The position numbers were made by a program, and so were the translations under genes. DNA of 64,000 nt from Stutzerimonas decontaminans (lineage in GTDB: Bacteria > Pseudomonadota > Gammaproteobacteria > Pseudomonadales > Pseudomonadaceae), in the NCBI RefSeq assembly GCF_000661915.1, contig NZ_CP007509.1, positions 2,187,501-2,251,500 on the forward strand, read 5' to 3'. Under the pieces are notes generated by a model. It saw nothing but the letters and a program-made list of their open reading frames with translations, did not search any database and was not told the DNA's origin. Shown here in pieces: positions 46,506-55,446 of the stretch (its first letter is position 1; each line of letters opens with the position of its first letter).

Positions 46506-47161
46506 AGATTCTGCTGGTGGATGATCACGCGGTCGTGCGTCAGGGCTACGCGAGCCTGCTCAAGGCACTGCTTCCGGAAGTGACAGTCAGTGAAGCCGCC
46601 AGCGGTGAGCAGGCGCTGGAGCAGGTGCAGGAATCGATTCCCAGCCTGGTCGTGCTCGACCTCGGACTGCCGGGCATCAGCGGTCTGGAAACCTGTAGGC
46701 GCTTGCGTCAGCGGTTGCCGTTGTTGCCGGTGCTGGTGTTCAGCATGCACGACGAGCTGGCACTGGTCCGGCAGGCGCTGGATGCCGGTGCCTCAGGCTA
46801 CCTGACCAAACGCTGCGCGCCGGACGTGCTGGTCGAGGCGGTACGCAAGGTGCTCGCTGGGCAAACCTTCATCGAGCAGCCGCTGGCTACGGACCTCGCG
46901 TGCCAGCGGTCGTCGCATTCACCGGCCAAGGGACGGCTGGCCGAGATAACGCCGCGTGAGATGGAAATCTTCATCATGCTCGTGCGTGGCATCGGTAATC
47001 GCGAGATCGCTGAGCGGCTATGCATCAGCAGCAAGACCGTCTCGAACCATATGGCTCTGCTGAAAAGCAAGCTGGAGGTCAGCTCTCAGGCTGAGCTCGT
47101 GCACCTGGCCATCGACCAGGGTTTGCTTCGCGTCGGTGACCGCATGGTGTGCGAGGCCTGA
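46502..47161 (+). CDS. pedR2: LuxR-type response regulator (PedR2/ExaE-like)
   Basis: 219 aa. Receiver domain with D7-D8, phospho-acceptor D53 (VLDLGLPG) and conserved K (YLTKRC); HTH_LuxR domain about 148-210 with ITPREMEIFIMLVRGIGNREIA and SSKTVSNHMALLKSKL. Overlaps the kinase gene by ATGA, so they form a cognate pair. Likely activator or repressor of the two dehydrogenase genes downstream and a candidate binder of the TACCAAGG elements. A second LuxR-type regulator (36420-37085) lies in the same island. Confidence 0.85.
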   Translation: MKILLVDDHAVVRQGYASLLKALLPEVTVSEAASGEQALEQVQESIPSLVVLDLGLPGISGLETCRRLRQRLPLLPVLVFSMHDELALVRQALDAGASGYLTKRCAPDVLVEAVRKVLAGQTFIEQPLATDLACQRSSHSPAKGRLAEITPREMEIFIMLVRGIGNREIAERLCISSKTVSNHMALLKSKLEVSSQAELVHLAIDQGLLRVGDRMVCEA

Positions 47162-47677
47162 TCGGCCTTTAACCGTTTCGGTTTTCCTGGCACCTGACGC
47201 TGTGGGTTCGCTTCGGCGGGCGATGCAGCGCGACATACCTGTGTGCTGAAGCCGCAGCACCTCCCCACCTGTTCTCAAGGAAACTCCGCCCAGCCTTTAC
47301 AAGGCGGGGCGGGGCGCCTGCATCTTTCCAACGTCGTGGGACTGAGCCAATGCGCTTGCGCTGGCGACAAGACCAATCCATCTGCCGCTCCGGAGCTTGC
47401 ATTCTCGCTGGCGTACGTTATCGCTGGGATGCGCTATAACCGATCAGTCATAGCAGCAAGAACGCGCGCGGGGCTTTTACGCTCGGCGCCTTTGCGTCAG
47501 GCCGGCATGCCCAGCTCGGCCTGCGCCCGGCACAAGCGCTGACGCCAAATCGTCACGGCTGATTCTGTATGCTGGCGAGCTTGGCTGATTGGTTGACGGC
47601 AGCACAGGAGCAAGGATGAACCGCATCCATCGCAATACCCACGTCTCGCAACGAACCTCTGGCGGGTGCCGCTGAGC
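47162..47677. other. Intergenic region with possible gene remnant
   Basis: 516 bp with no intact gene I can support. On the minus strand 47497 to about 47600 ends ...AVTIWRQRLCRAQAELGMPA and a stop, which has the codon use of a real C-terminus and could be the tail of a lost regulator gene divergent from the transporter. No start, promoter or homology is clear. Confidence 0.3.
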
Positions 47678-48841
47678 ATGTCGTCACGCCTGCGCATCGT
47701 TCTCGCACTCGGCAGCGCACAGACCCTGGCCTGGGGTTCGACTTACTACCTGCCGGCCATTCTCGCCGAGCCAATGGCCGGCGAACTGGGCATCTCCACG
47801 GGCAACGTGTTTGCGGCTTTTTCTCTGGCGCTGATCGTTACTGCCATTCTCGGGCCGCTGTCCGGCAAACGCATCGACCATCACGGTGGGCGCGATGTGC
47901 TGGCGTTATCCAGCGTGATTTTTGCCGTTGGCCTGGCCATGCTCGGCTTCGCCAACGGGCCGCTGATGCTCTGGGTCGGCTGGTTGGTGATCGGCATCGG
48001 TATGGCGCTGGGCCTTTACGAGTCGGCCTTCTCCACGCTTACCGGCATCTACGGTCGCGATGCGCGCGGCGCGATCACTGGCATTACCTTGCTCGCCGGC
48101 TTCGCCAGTACAGTCTGCTGGCCCATCAGCGGGTGGCTGAATGCCGAGTTCGGCTGGCGCGCCACTTGCCTCACATGGGCCGGGGCGCATCTGCTGCTTG
48201 GGTTGCCATTGAACCGGCTGCTGATTCCGGTTGGCGTTCAGTCAGCTCCGACCCCGGCCGAACAAGCGCAGGCCAATGGACGCTCAGGTACGGGATTGAC
48301 CATGGCGCTGCTGGCCTTCGTCTTCGCCGCCACCTGGTTTACCAGTACGGCTATGGCCGCGCACCTGCCACGTCTGTTGCAGGAGTCCGGGCTGTCAGCG
48401 GCCGCGGCCATCGGAATCGCGGCGCTGGTCGGGCCGGCCCAGGTCGGGGCGCGCTGCCTGGAGTTCGTCCTGCTGCAGCGCTTCCATCCACTGATCTCGG
48501 CCCGTCTCGCCGCCATCGCCCACCCCATTGGCGCGGCTGGCGTGATGCTTGCCGGTGCGCCTGCGACTACCGCATTCGTGCTTCTGCATGGCGGTGGCAA
48601 CGGCATTCTGACCATCGCCAAAGGCACCTTGCCGCTGGCGATATTCGGGCCCCATGGCTACGGTCTGCGCCAGGGCCTGCTGATGGTGCCGGCACGTTTC
48701 GCCCAGGCGTTTTCGCCGCTGGTGTTCGCGCTGCTGATCGATGACTTCGGCACGCGGGCGCTGTGGCTGTCTGCGGGGTTGGGCGTGCTGGCGTACGCCG
48801 CGCTGACCTTTCTGCAACGCCGGGCGCATGGGCTGGCCTGA
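47678..48841 (+). CDS. Major facilitator superfamily transporter
   Basis: 387 aa with about 12 hydrophobic helices, in two halves of six split by a loop near residues 190-205. The first cytoplasmic loop carries GPLSGKRIDHHGGRDVL, a form of the MFS motif A G-x-L-x-D-R-x-G-R-R. Start ATG 47678; GTG 47666 is an alternative and neither has a strong ribosome-binding site. Neighbours do not show a substrate, and no regulator is intact next to it. Confidence 0.85.
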   Translation: MSSRLRIVLALGSAQTLAWGSTYYLPAILAEPMAGELGISTGNVFAAFSLALIVTAILGPLSGKRIDHHGGRDVLALSSVIFAVGLAMLGFANGPLMLWVGWLVIGIGMALGLYESAFSTLTGIYGRDARGAITGITLLAGFASTVCWPISGWLNAEFGWRATCLTWAGAHLLLGLPLNRLLIPVGVQSAPTPAEQAQANGRSGTGLTMALLAFVFAATWFTSTAMAAHLPRLLQESGLSAAAAIGIAALVGPAQVGARCLEFVLLQRFHPLISARLAAIAHPIGAAGVMLAGAPATTAFVLLHGGGNGILTIAKGTLPLAIFGPHGYGLRQGLLMVPARFAQAFSPLVFALLIDDFGTRALWLSAGLGVLAYAALTFLQRRAHGLA

Positions 48842-48868
48842 CTCCTGTTGACCGCCGCCGAAGCGCTG

Positions 48869-49504
48869 TCAGCGCGGTAGCGCCGCGAGCAGCATTGCCT
48901 GCTGGTCCGCGTCCAACCCGAGAAACACGTGCAGCGCGGCGTAGGCATCATTGGCCGCGTAGGCTTGCTGCGCCTCGGTCAGCGCGGGATTCGACCAGTT
49001 CGAGGTAGCCACGCTGCGGGATTTGTCGATCCGAGCGTTGAGTACCGCGGCCACCGCACCGCGCAGGCCGACCTGACCCTTCTTGCCCTGATAGCGAAGC
49101 ACTGAACCCAGGTCCAGCAGACGGGGTGCGCGGATGCCCAGCTTGCTGTGCAGCCTGGAACGGTCCGATTTCAGCCCGAAACCAATCTTCACCAGTGCGG
49201 GCGATTGCAGAATGGCGCTGGCCGCGTCGATGCAGCCGGGCATGCCGATCCTGAACAGGTAAGCCTTAACCGGGGTGGCGAATTGGATCAAATGCGGACC
49301 GTTGGAGACTTCGCCCACCTTGAAGGTCGGTTTGGATTCGGTATCGAAACCGACGCAGGCAACGTCCATGATTTCCTCCACAGCCGCACGAAACTGGTCG
49401 GTCGTCGCGGGTGTGACGATGCTCGCCGGGGCTAGTCCATCGAAGCGCGGCAGCCCGTCGATGTTCGTATGCTGGCGGATATGAATGATCAGCTTCTGCG
49501 TCAA
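48869..49504 (-). CDS. 3'-5' exonuclease, RNase D-like (DEDDy)
   Basis: 211 aa. Exo I GFDTESKP (D and E, about 52-55), Exo II around VKIGFGLKSDRSRL (D), Exo III AANDAYAALHVF (Y and D, about 182-190), the DEDDy set. No HRDC domain, so shorter than RNase D. Start TTG 49504, supported by GGAGGA 7 bp upstream. Substrate unknown; a lone gene between the transporter and the PAS chemoreceptor. Confidence 0.85.
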   Translation of the reverse strand: MTQKLIIHIRQHTNIDGLPRFDGLAPASIVTPATTDQFRAAVEEIMDVACVGFDTESKPTFKVGEVSNGPHLIQFATPVKAYLFRIGMPGCIDAASAILQSPALVKIGFGLKSDRSRLHSKLGIRAPRLLDLGSVLRYQGKKGQVGLRGAVAAVLNARIDKSRSVATSNWSNPALTEAQQAYAANDAYAALHVFLGLDADQQAMLLAALPR

Positions 49505-49607
49505 GCTGGCGTCCTCCGAACGCGGATGATCGAGTCAGCCTGCGGCGGCCGTGCCGGCGCGGCCGCGGCACGGCCCTCCTGCCCATCAGCAGTCGAAAGG
49601 CGTGCCA

Positions 49608-50924
49608 TCAATTCTTCAACTGGCTGGCGAACTGCCCGACCGCGCTGACCACGCGCTGTGCACCGTCCTGGATCTCGACGATCACCGCGCCGGCCTGATT
49701 GGCGAATTCCAGGCCCTGTTCGGCCTGACCGCGGCTCGCGGACATGCTGTGCACGGCCGCTTGCGCCAGGTCCTGATTCTTCTGCACGACGCCGACAATC
49801 TCTTCAGCGGCCTTGCTGGTGCGGGCCGCCAGCTGGCGTACCTCGTCGGCGACCACGGCGAAGCCACGGCCCTGATCACCGGCCCGCGCCGCTTCGATGG
49901 CGGCGTTGAGGGCCAGCAGGTTGGTCTGGTCGGCAATGCCGCTGATGGTCTTGAGGATCGCGCCGATCAGCTGTGACTGCTTGTCCAGCGCCTCGATACC
50001 GTCGCAGGCTTCCTGCATCTGCTGGGCGATGCGATGCATCACATCCACAGTCTGCTGAACCACCTGCGCGCCGCGCTGGGCGCTGAGGTCGGTGTGCTGG
50101 GAGGTGTCGTAGGCAATCGTTGCGGCCTCCGCCACGGCCATCTCCCGGTTGACCTGGTCGGTGATGACGGTGGCGAACTTGATCACTTTGTACAGCTTGC
50201 CGTAGGCATCGAGCACCGGGTTGTAGGACGCCTCCAGCCAGACGGTCTGGCCATAGGCATCGATACGCTTGAAGCGCTCGGCGATGTACTCGCTACGGTT
50301 GAGGCTAGCCCAGAACTCGCGGTACGCCGGCGACTCGCTTTCCTCACGCTCACAGAACATGCGGTGGTGCTTGCCCTTGATCTGCTCGAGGCGGTAGCCC
50401 ATGCCGTCGAGAAATCGCTGGTTGGCGGTGATGACATGCCCGCCGAGGTCGAACTCGATCACCGCGGTGGAGCGCAGGAGCGCGTTGATCACGCTCTCGT
50501 GCGCGCGAGAGGTTTCGATGGTGCGGGTCAGGTTGGTAGCGCACAGGGTGTAGTGGTGCAGCGCGCCATCCGAGCCCTTGATCGGCTGCCAGATGGAACG
50601 CAGCCAGGCTTCCTGGCCGTCAGCCCGCAGCAGTCGGTAGGCGCCGCTGAGATGCTCGGCGCGCTGCATGGCGGTCTTGAGGCGTGCGTAGTTCGGTTCG
50701 GTACGAAACTGCTGGCTGAATAGCTCGTCGCCGGAGCGTCCGATGAGAGCGTCACGGCGATAGCCCATTTCGCTGAGGAACAACTCGTTGGCGTGCTGAA
50801 TGCGTCCTTGCGGGTCCAGTTCCAGGACCATCATCTCCCTGTACAACGAGTCTTTGATCTGCCGGTTGGTTGCTGCTTCCTCGCGCAACTCCGCCAGTTC
50901 CCGTTTCAGGTTTTTGTTGAACAT
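49608..50924 (-). CDS. Soluble PAS-PAS chemoreceptor (BdlA/Aer-like)
   Basis: 438 aa without membrane segments. A coiled N-terminus (about 1-30), PAS1 about 30-140 ([23 protein letters not shown]), PAS2 about 150-262 ([23 protein letters not shown]), then the MCP signalling domain about 270-438 with the tip [20 protein letters not shown]. This layout is that of P. aeruginosa BdlA (biofilm dispersion) and other redox or energy sensors. Haem or flavin binding cannot be told. Second chemoreceptor in the island. Confidence 0.88.
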   Translation of the reverse strand: MFNKNLKRELAELREEAATNRQIKDSLYREMMVLELDPQGRIQHANELFLSEMGYRRDALIGRSGDELFSQQFRTEPNYARLKTAMQRAEHLSGAYRLLRADGQEAWLRSIWQPIKGSDGALHHYTLCATNLTRTIETSRAHESVINALLRSTAVIEFDLGGHVITANQRFLDGMGYRLEQIKGKHHRMFCEREESESPAYREFWASLNRSEYIAERFKRIDAYGQTVWLEASYNPVLDAYGKLYKVIKFATVITDQVNREMAVAEAATIAYDTSQHTDLSAQRGAQVVQQTVDVMHRIAQQMQEACDGIEALDKQSQLIGAILKTISGIADQTNLLALNAAIEAARAGDQGRGFAVVADEVRQLAARTSKAAEEIVGVVQKNQDLAQAAVHSMSASRGQAEQGLEFANQAGAVIVEIQDGAQRVVSAVGQFASQLKN

Positions 50925-51047
50925 TATTTGCATCCAGTGGAGGGCAAGACCGCCCAGCCACTTGATCGGCGCAAAGGGGATTTTCCTGAGCTTGAGCGCT
51001 GATCATTTCTTCTATACCCGCAATTGACCTGGGCTATCGCCGCGGTT

Positions 51048-51701
51048 TCATTTCTCCCAATCGACTGGGCAGTCCTTGCAGCCTTCCATGTTGGTGCCCT
51101 GGAAGGTCGCGTAATGCCGGCGCGCGCCGGTCAGCACGGCGTCGGCCAGGTTGGCGTCATTGAGCTTGGCTTCCTGCAGGTTGGCATCGGTCAGGTCGGC
51201 ACCCTTGAGATCGGCCTTGCTCAGCCAGGTCATCTCCAGGTCGGCGGCGTTCAGCTTGCTGCCGTGCATCTTCGCGCCGCTCATGTGCGCGAATTCCAGA
51301 TAGGCCCCCGTGAGATCGGCACCCTTGAACTGTGCCGCTTGCGCGAACAGCCCCCAGCCCTGCACGGCGATCAGCCGGGCGTTGGCGAAATTGGCCAGGC
51401 GCAGATTGGCCTGTTGCAGGCTGGCGCGGTTCAGCGTGGCGCCGGTGAGGTCGGCTTTTTCCAGATTGGCCAGGTCGAGGTTAGCGTGACGCAGGTTGGC
51501 GCCGGCCAGGTTGGCACCGGCGAGGTTGATGCGGCGCAGGTCCTGGTTGCTCAGGTCGGCGCCGCGCAGGTCGACGTTGGCACATTGGCTCTCGGGCTGA
51601 AGCAGGCATCCGTTGATGGTCAGAGGGCCGTCATCCGTGGCGAAGACAGAGGTGCTGGCGATCAGGGCTAGTGGCAGAAGCAAGCAGCAAGGGATGTTCA
51701 T
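51048..51701 (-). CDS. Exported pentapeptide-repeat protein (PQQ-ADH-associated)
   Basis: 217 aa with a signal peptide (about 1-22, ends SVFATDD). About 25 pentapeptide repeats of the A(D/N)Lxx kind form two blocks (about 40-110 and 128-195) separated by a GWGLFAQAAQFKG break. The C-terminal CKDCPVDWEK has a CxxC. A gene of this kind stands beside exaA in P. aeruginosa and P. putida, which supports a role with the dehydrogenase. The right-handed quadrilateral helix is certain from the repeats; the function is unknown. Confidence 0.85.
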   Translation of the reverse strand: MNIPCCLLLPLALIASTSVFATDDGPLTINGCLLQPESQCANVDLRGADLSNQDLRRINLAGANLAGANLRHANLDLANLEKADLTGATLNRASLQQANLRLANFANARLIAVQGWGLFAQAAQFKGADLTGAYLEFAHMSGAKMHGSKLNAADLEMTWLSKADLKGADLTDANLQEAKLNDANLADAVLTGARRHYATFQGTNMEGCKDCPVDWEK

Positions 51702-51862
51702 GTGGAGTCACCAGGGGCAGGGCGGGAGTGAAAAGCGGTTGCGCGGCGTTTCTGGCCTGTCGACGAGAGCGCCAACCCGGAGCCGGCTGGGCCAGGCATG
51801 CCGCGCGAACCGCTGTACCTTGAGAGCTTTCGGTGTGCCCGCGGTGGCGGGCGCGGCTCGGC

Positions 51863-53734
51863 TTATCGTTTGGCGGTCTTCTTCTCCCAATCCGGCAGCT
51901 TGAACACCCAGAAGGAGCCGCCCTGGGCGACCGGCTTGGTCAGCACGGCCATGTCGCCGCCCCACAGCGGCACGGCGCCGCCGTAGCCGACGGTCACGCC
52001 AATGTATTGCTCACCGTCCTGTTCCCAGGTCACTGGCGGGGAGATCACGCCGCTACCGGTCTGGAATTTCCACAGCTCGTCACCGGTTTTCGCGTTGAAG
52101 GCCTTGAAATAGCCATCGCTGGTGCCGGTGAAGACGAGATTGCCCTTGGTCGCGAGTACGCCGGCCCACAACGGCAGTTTTTCCTTGTGTTCCCACTCGA
52201 TCTTGCCGGTGGTCGGGTTCATGGCGCGCAGGATGCCGACGTGGTCGTCGTACATGCGCTTGATGCGGAAACCCTGACCCAGGTAGGCCGAGCCTTTCTT
52301 GTAGATGACTTCCTCGGTCCAGTAGTCCTCCTTCCAGTGGTTGGCGGGTACGTAGAACAGGCCGGTGTCCTGGCTGTAGGCCATGGGGTTCCAGTTCTTG
52401 CCGCCGAGGAAGGGTGGGGAGACTTCAACCGACTTGCCGTGCTTCTCGCCCGGCTCCGGCTTGGGTGGACGCTGGCCCTCGTTCTCCACCGGTCGACCGG
52501 TTTTCAGATCGATATGGCTGGCCCAGGTGATGCCGTCGACGAAGGGGAAGGCGTTCTGCAGCTTGCCGTCCTTGCGGTCGACGACATAGAAGAAGCCGTT
52601 GCGGTCGGCGTGGGCCGTGGCCTTGACGGTCTCGCCGTTCTTGTCCTTGTAGTCGAACAGCACCAGCTCGTTGTTGCCGGAGAAGTCCCAGGCATCGTTC
52701 GGGGTGTGCTGGTAGAACCATTTCACCTCGCCGGTGCTCGGATCGACGCCGACCTGGCCTGAGGTGTAGAGGCTGTCGTAGTCCTTCGGGTTGCCGCCAT
52801 CACTGGTGCGCTCCCAACCGTTCCACGGGGCGGGGTTGCCGGCACCGACGATGATGGTGTTGGTTTCCGGGTCGAAGCTCGCGCTCTGCCACGGCGCGCC
52901 GCCGCCCTGGCTCCAGGCTTCCTTCTTGCCGGTCGGGTGGTTGGGATCGTCCGGCCAGGACGGCGCCTTGATGTCGCCGGTGGGCGTGCTGTCCTTGCCG
53001 TTGAGTCGGCCCATGTGGCCCTCGACGAACGGACGCATCCAGACTTCTTCGCCGGTATCCGGATCGCGGGCGAACAGTTTGCCGACGATGCCGAACTCGT
53101 CGCCTGAGCTGCCATGCACCAGCAGCACCTTGCCGGTCTTGCCGTCCTTCACCAGCGTCGGCGCTCCGGTCATGGTGTACCCGGCGGCGTGATCACCGAA
53201 CTTCTTGTTCCAGACGACCTTGCCGGTGTCCTTGTTCAGTGCGACCACACGGGCATCGAGGGTGCCGAAGTAAATCTTGTCGCCGTAGATGGCAGCGCCG
53301 CGGTTGACCACGTCGCAGCAGGGGCGGATGTCGTCGGGCAGGCGATGGGCATAGCTCCACAGGCGCTTGCCGGTCTTGGCATCGAGGGCGAAGACGCGCG
53401 AATAGGACCCGGTCACGTAGATCACGCCGTCATGGATGATGGCCTGGGATTCCTGGCCGCGCTGCTTCTCGTCCCCGAAGGAGAACGACCAGGCTGGCGT
53501 CAGCTTGAACACGTTGCTCTCGTTGACCTGCGCCAGTGGGCTCCAGCGCTGGGCATTGGTGCCCATGCCGTACTGCAGGACGTTGCTGGTGGTTACGTGA
53601 TCGTTGGCGATGTCTTCCCAGCTGACCGGCTTGGCCTGGGCGGCAGCGGCCAGTGCGAGGCTGCCGGTCAGCGCCAGGCATTGCACGGCAATGGCGAGGG
53701 GACGTTTGCTGCCGGGGTGCGATCTTGTTGTCAT
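51863..53734 (-). CDS. exaA: PQQ-dependent ethanol dehydrogenase, calcium type (ExaA/PedE-like)
   Basis: 623-aa precursor, identical in length to P. aeruginosa ExaA. The signal ends near A34 (AAAAQAKP). Periplasmic eight-bladed propeller oxidising primary alcohols with PQQ. Adjacent-cysteine disulfide C139-C140 (RPCCDV), metal ligands E213 and N300, catalytic base D350. The position two after it is S352 (WDFSG), as in calcium enzymes, not the Asp of lanthanide enzymes. ATG 53734 has AAGGGAAT upstream; the frame continues 139 codons upstream without signal. Divergent from the cytochrome c550 gene; a TACCAAGG element lies between. Confidence 0.94.
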   Translation of the reverse strand: MTTRSHPGSKRPLAIAVQCLALTGSLALAAAAQAKPVSWEDIANDHVTTSNVLQYGMGTNAQRWSPLAQVNESNVFKLTPAWSFSFGDEKQRGQESQAIIHDGVIYVTGSYSRVFALDAKTGKRLWSYAHRLPDDIRPCCDVVNRGAAIYGDKIYFGTLDARVVALNKDTGKVVWNKKFGDHAAGYTMTGAPTLVKDGKTGKVLLVHGSSGDEFGIVGKLFARDPDTGEEVWMRPFVEGHMGRLNGKDSTPTGDIKAPSWPDDPNHPTGKKEAWSQGGGAPWQSASFDPETNTIIVGAGNPAPWNGWERTSDGGNPKDYDSLYTSGQVGVDPSTGEVKWFYQHTPNDAWDFSGNNELVLFDYKDKNGETVKATAHADRNGFFYVVDRKDGKLQNAFPFVDGITWASHIDLKTGRPVENEGQRPPKPEPGEKHGKSVEVSPPFLGGKNWNPMAYSQDTGLFYVPANHWKEDYWTEEVIYKKGSAYLGQGFRIKRMYDDHVGILRAMNPTTGKIEWEHKEKLPLWAGVLATKGNLVFTGTSDGYFKAFNAKTGDELWKFQTGSGVISPPVTWEQDGEQYIGVTVGYGGAVPLWGGDMAVLTKPVAQGGSFWVFKLPDWEKKTAKR

Positions 53735-54044
53735 GGTTGCGATTCCCTTGGTCGATTCGGACAAGGCCGCCGTATAGCGGTGGCCTGGCGATTCGATTAT
53801 TGGGAGTGCGTCGCGGGCGCCGACACGGAAAAGCTCCCGCCGATGCCGGGAATCCTTCCCGAACCCCAGATGATTTAGCCTTGCTACCTCTGGGGGGCGG
53901 GAGGCGGTAGCAAAACCCAGTACCAAGGGAGGAGATGCAGGCATCCAAAGCAGGATTCTGCCGATGCACTGACGCGGCCAACATGACCACCATGCGCTCC
54001 GATGGGGCTGCCTTGCACAGGTTCTCGAATAGAGGGTGGTAGTC
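53735..54044. promoter_or_regulatory. Divergent promoter region exaA-pedF
   Basis: 310 bp without a gene. It contains an inverted repeat TTGCTACC (53881-53888) and GGTAGCAA (53906-53913) next to a TACCAAGGGAGGA element. Both dehydrogenase and cytochrome promoters should be here. Confidence 0.65.
53921..53933 (+). promoter_or_regulatory. TACCAAGG element, copy 6
   Basis: TACCAAGGGAGGA, 187 bp from the exaA start and 111 bp from the pedF start. Identical over 13 bp to the copy in front of pedH. Confidence 0.65.
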
Positions 54045-54482
54045 ATGAATAACAAGATCTTTTTGCGCTCACTGCTGGCAGCGGGTGTCCTCGGTATGTC
54101 CGGCCTGGTTCTGGCGCATGGCGACGTGACACCACAAGCGGTCAACACCAAGGGCTTGCCTGCGCTCGGTGAAGAATGGCTGGAAGAAAACCCCTACCGC
54201 GCACCGAGCGAGCATCACGATCTGGCCGTGCAGATCGGTTCTTCCGCCTACAACCAGAACTGCGCCCGTTGCCATGGCCTGGAAGCCATTTCCGGCGGTA
54301 TCGCACCCGACCTGCGCGAGCTGGAAGCCAGCTACGATGGCGACGAGTGGTACAAGGAACGGGTGATCAATGGGGCCGTTCGCGATGGCGCGGTGTACAT
54401 GCCGCGCATGGCCGACACCCTCAGCCAGGAAGCCCTGTGGGCGATCCGCACTTACATTGAAAGCGAAGCGGCCAAGCAGTGA
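54045..54482 (+). CDS. pedF: Cytochrome c550 (PedF/ExaB-like)
   Basis: 145 aa with a signal peptide (about 1-24, ends LVLAHG). One haem c site C73-A-R-C76-H77; the distal ligand is probably M119 or M122 (VYMPRM). Periplasmic electron acceptor of the quinoprotein dehydrogenase, passing electrons to the respiratory chain. ATG 54045 follows GAGGGTGG. First gene of an operon with the binding protein (TGATG overlap), SoxYZ-like and metallohydrolase genes. Confidence 0.92.
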   Translation: MNNKIFLRSLLAAGVLGMSGLVLAHGDVTPQAVNTKGLPALGEEWLEENPYRAPSEHHDLAVQIGSSAYNQNCARCHGLEAISGGIAPDLRELEASYDGDEWYKERVINGAVRDGAVYMPRMADTLSQEALWAIRTYIESEAAKQ

Positions 54483-55396
54483 TGAACGCCGCGCGGCTGG
54501 TCTTCGCGCTGTGGCTGACGCTGTGCTGTGCACTGGCGCAGGCCGACGTGGTCAAGGTGCGCGCCTTCGATGACATCATCGAGTCTGGCGTGCTCAAGGT
54601 GGCGATGTATGAGAATTTCCCACCGTACAGCTACCAGCATGAGGGCGAGCCGCGTGGTGTCGATGTGGAGCTTGCGCACAAGCTCGCCGAAGGGTTGGGC
54701 CTGACGCTGCAGGTGTTGTGGGTGACGCCGGACGAAACCCTCGACGACGATCTGCGCAATTTCATCTGGAAGGGGCACTACCTGCGACCGGACGTGCTGG
54801 CCGACGTCATGCTGCGCGTGCCCTACGACCGCGAGTTTGCCTACAAGCGCAACGAGCTGGGCGAGGTGATCAACGAACTGGTGGTGATGTTCGGCCCGTA
54901 CCAGCGCGAGCGCTGGCAGGCCGCTTATGACGAGCGCAGGATCGACGAAGTGCCCAGTGTGGCGATCTTCCAGTACCACCCCATCGGCGTCGAAGTGGAC
55001 AGCGTGCCCTCGTTTTACCTGTCCTCGGTATTCGAGGGCCGGTTGGCGAAAAACACCCATCATTACCCGAGTGTGTCGCAGGCGTTCGCCGCCATGCAGC
55101 AAGGCGAAGTGGACGCCACCATGGCCATGCGCGGGGAAGTCGAGTGGTTGCTCCACCAGGCCAGCGATGACCACCTGAAACTCGCCGAGAATGCCTACCC
55201 GAACATGGGTAAGCAGGTCTGGGATCTGGGCATGGCGGTCCATGAATCCAACCGGCAGCTGGCGTACGCGCTGGAGGAAGTGCTGGAGCCGCTTATCCTC
55301 GACGGCGAGCTGGAGAAGCTCTACACCCGCCACGGTTTGACCTACGAATTGCCTGGCTTGTACCAGGATGTGGAGAGCGACGTGGCCGGGAACTGA
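54482..55396 (+). CDS. pedG: Quinoprotein-associated family 3 solute-binding protein (PedG/MoxJ-like)
   Basis: 304 aa with a signal (about 1-20, CCALAQADVV). Type II periplasmic binding fold: LKVAMYENFPPYSYQ, GVDVELAHKLAEGLGL and a mid-protein hinge (EGRLAKNTHHYPSVSQAF). The family (TIGR03871 type) is related to MoxJ/XoxJ of methylotrophs. There it is thought to help activate or assemble the dehydrogenase rather than import a solute, since no transporter genes accompany it. ATG 54482 shares its A with the pedF stop (TGATG), so translation is coupled. Confidence 0.88.
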   Translation: MNAARLVFALWLTLCCALAQADVVKVRAFDDIIESGVLKVAMYENFPPYSYQHEGEPRGVDVELAHKLAEGLGLTLQVLWVTPDETLDDDLRNFIWKGHYLRPDVLADVMLRVPYDREFAYKRNELGEVINELVVMFGPYQRERWQAAYDERRIDEVPSVAIFQYHPIGVEVDSVPSFYLSSVFEGRLAKNTHHYPSVSQAFAAMQQGEVDATMAMRGEVEWLLHQASDDHLKLAENAYPNMGKQVWDLGMAVHESNRQLAYALEEVLEPLILDGELEKLYTRHGLTYELPGLYQDVESDVAGN

Positions 55397-55446
55397 CCGG
55401 CTGCGCCATGCCGATCCGCTTGCGGATCGCCGTTCGAGGAGTCGAC

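Noticed and set aside
53735..54151. N-terminal extension of the exaA frame to 762 aa
   Set aside because: It would overlap the divergent pedF gene and destroy the signal peptide; the 623-aa form matches ExaA exactly and has a ribosome-binding site.
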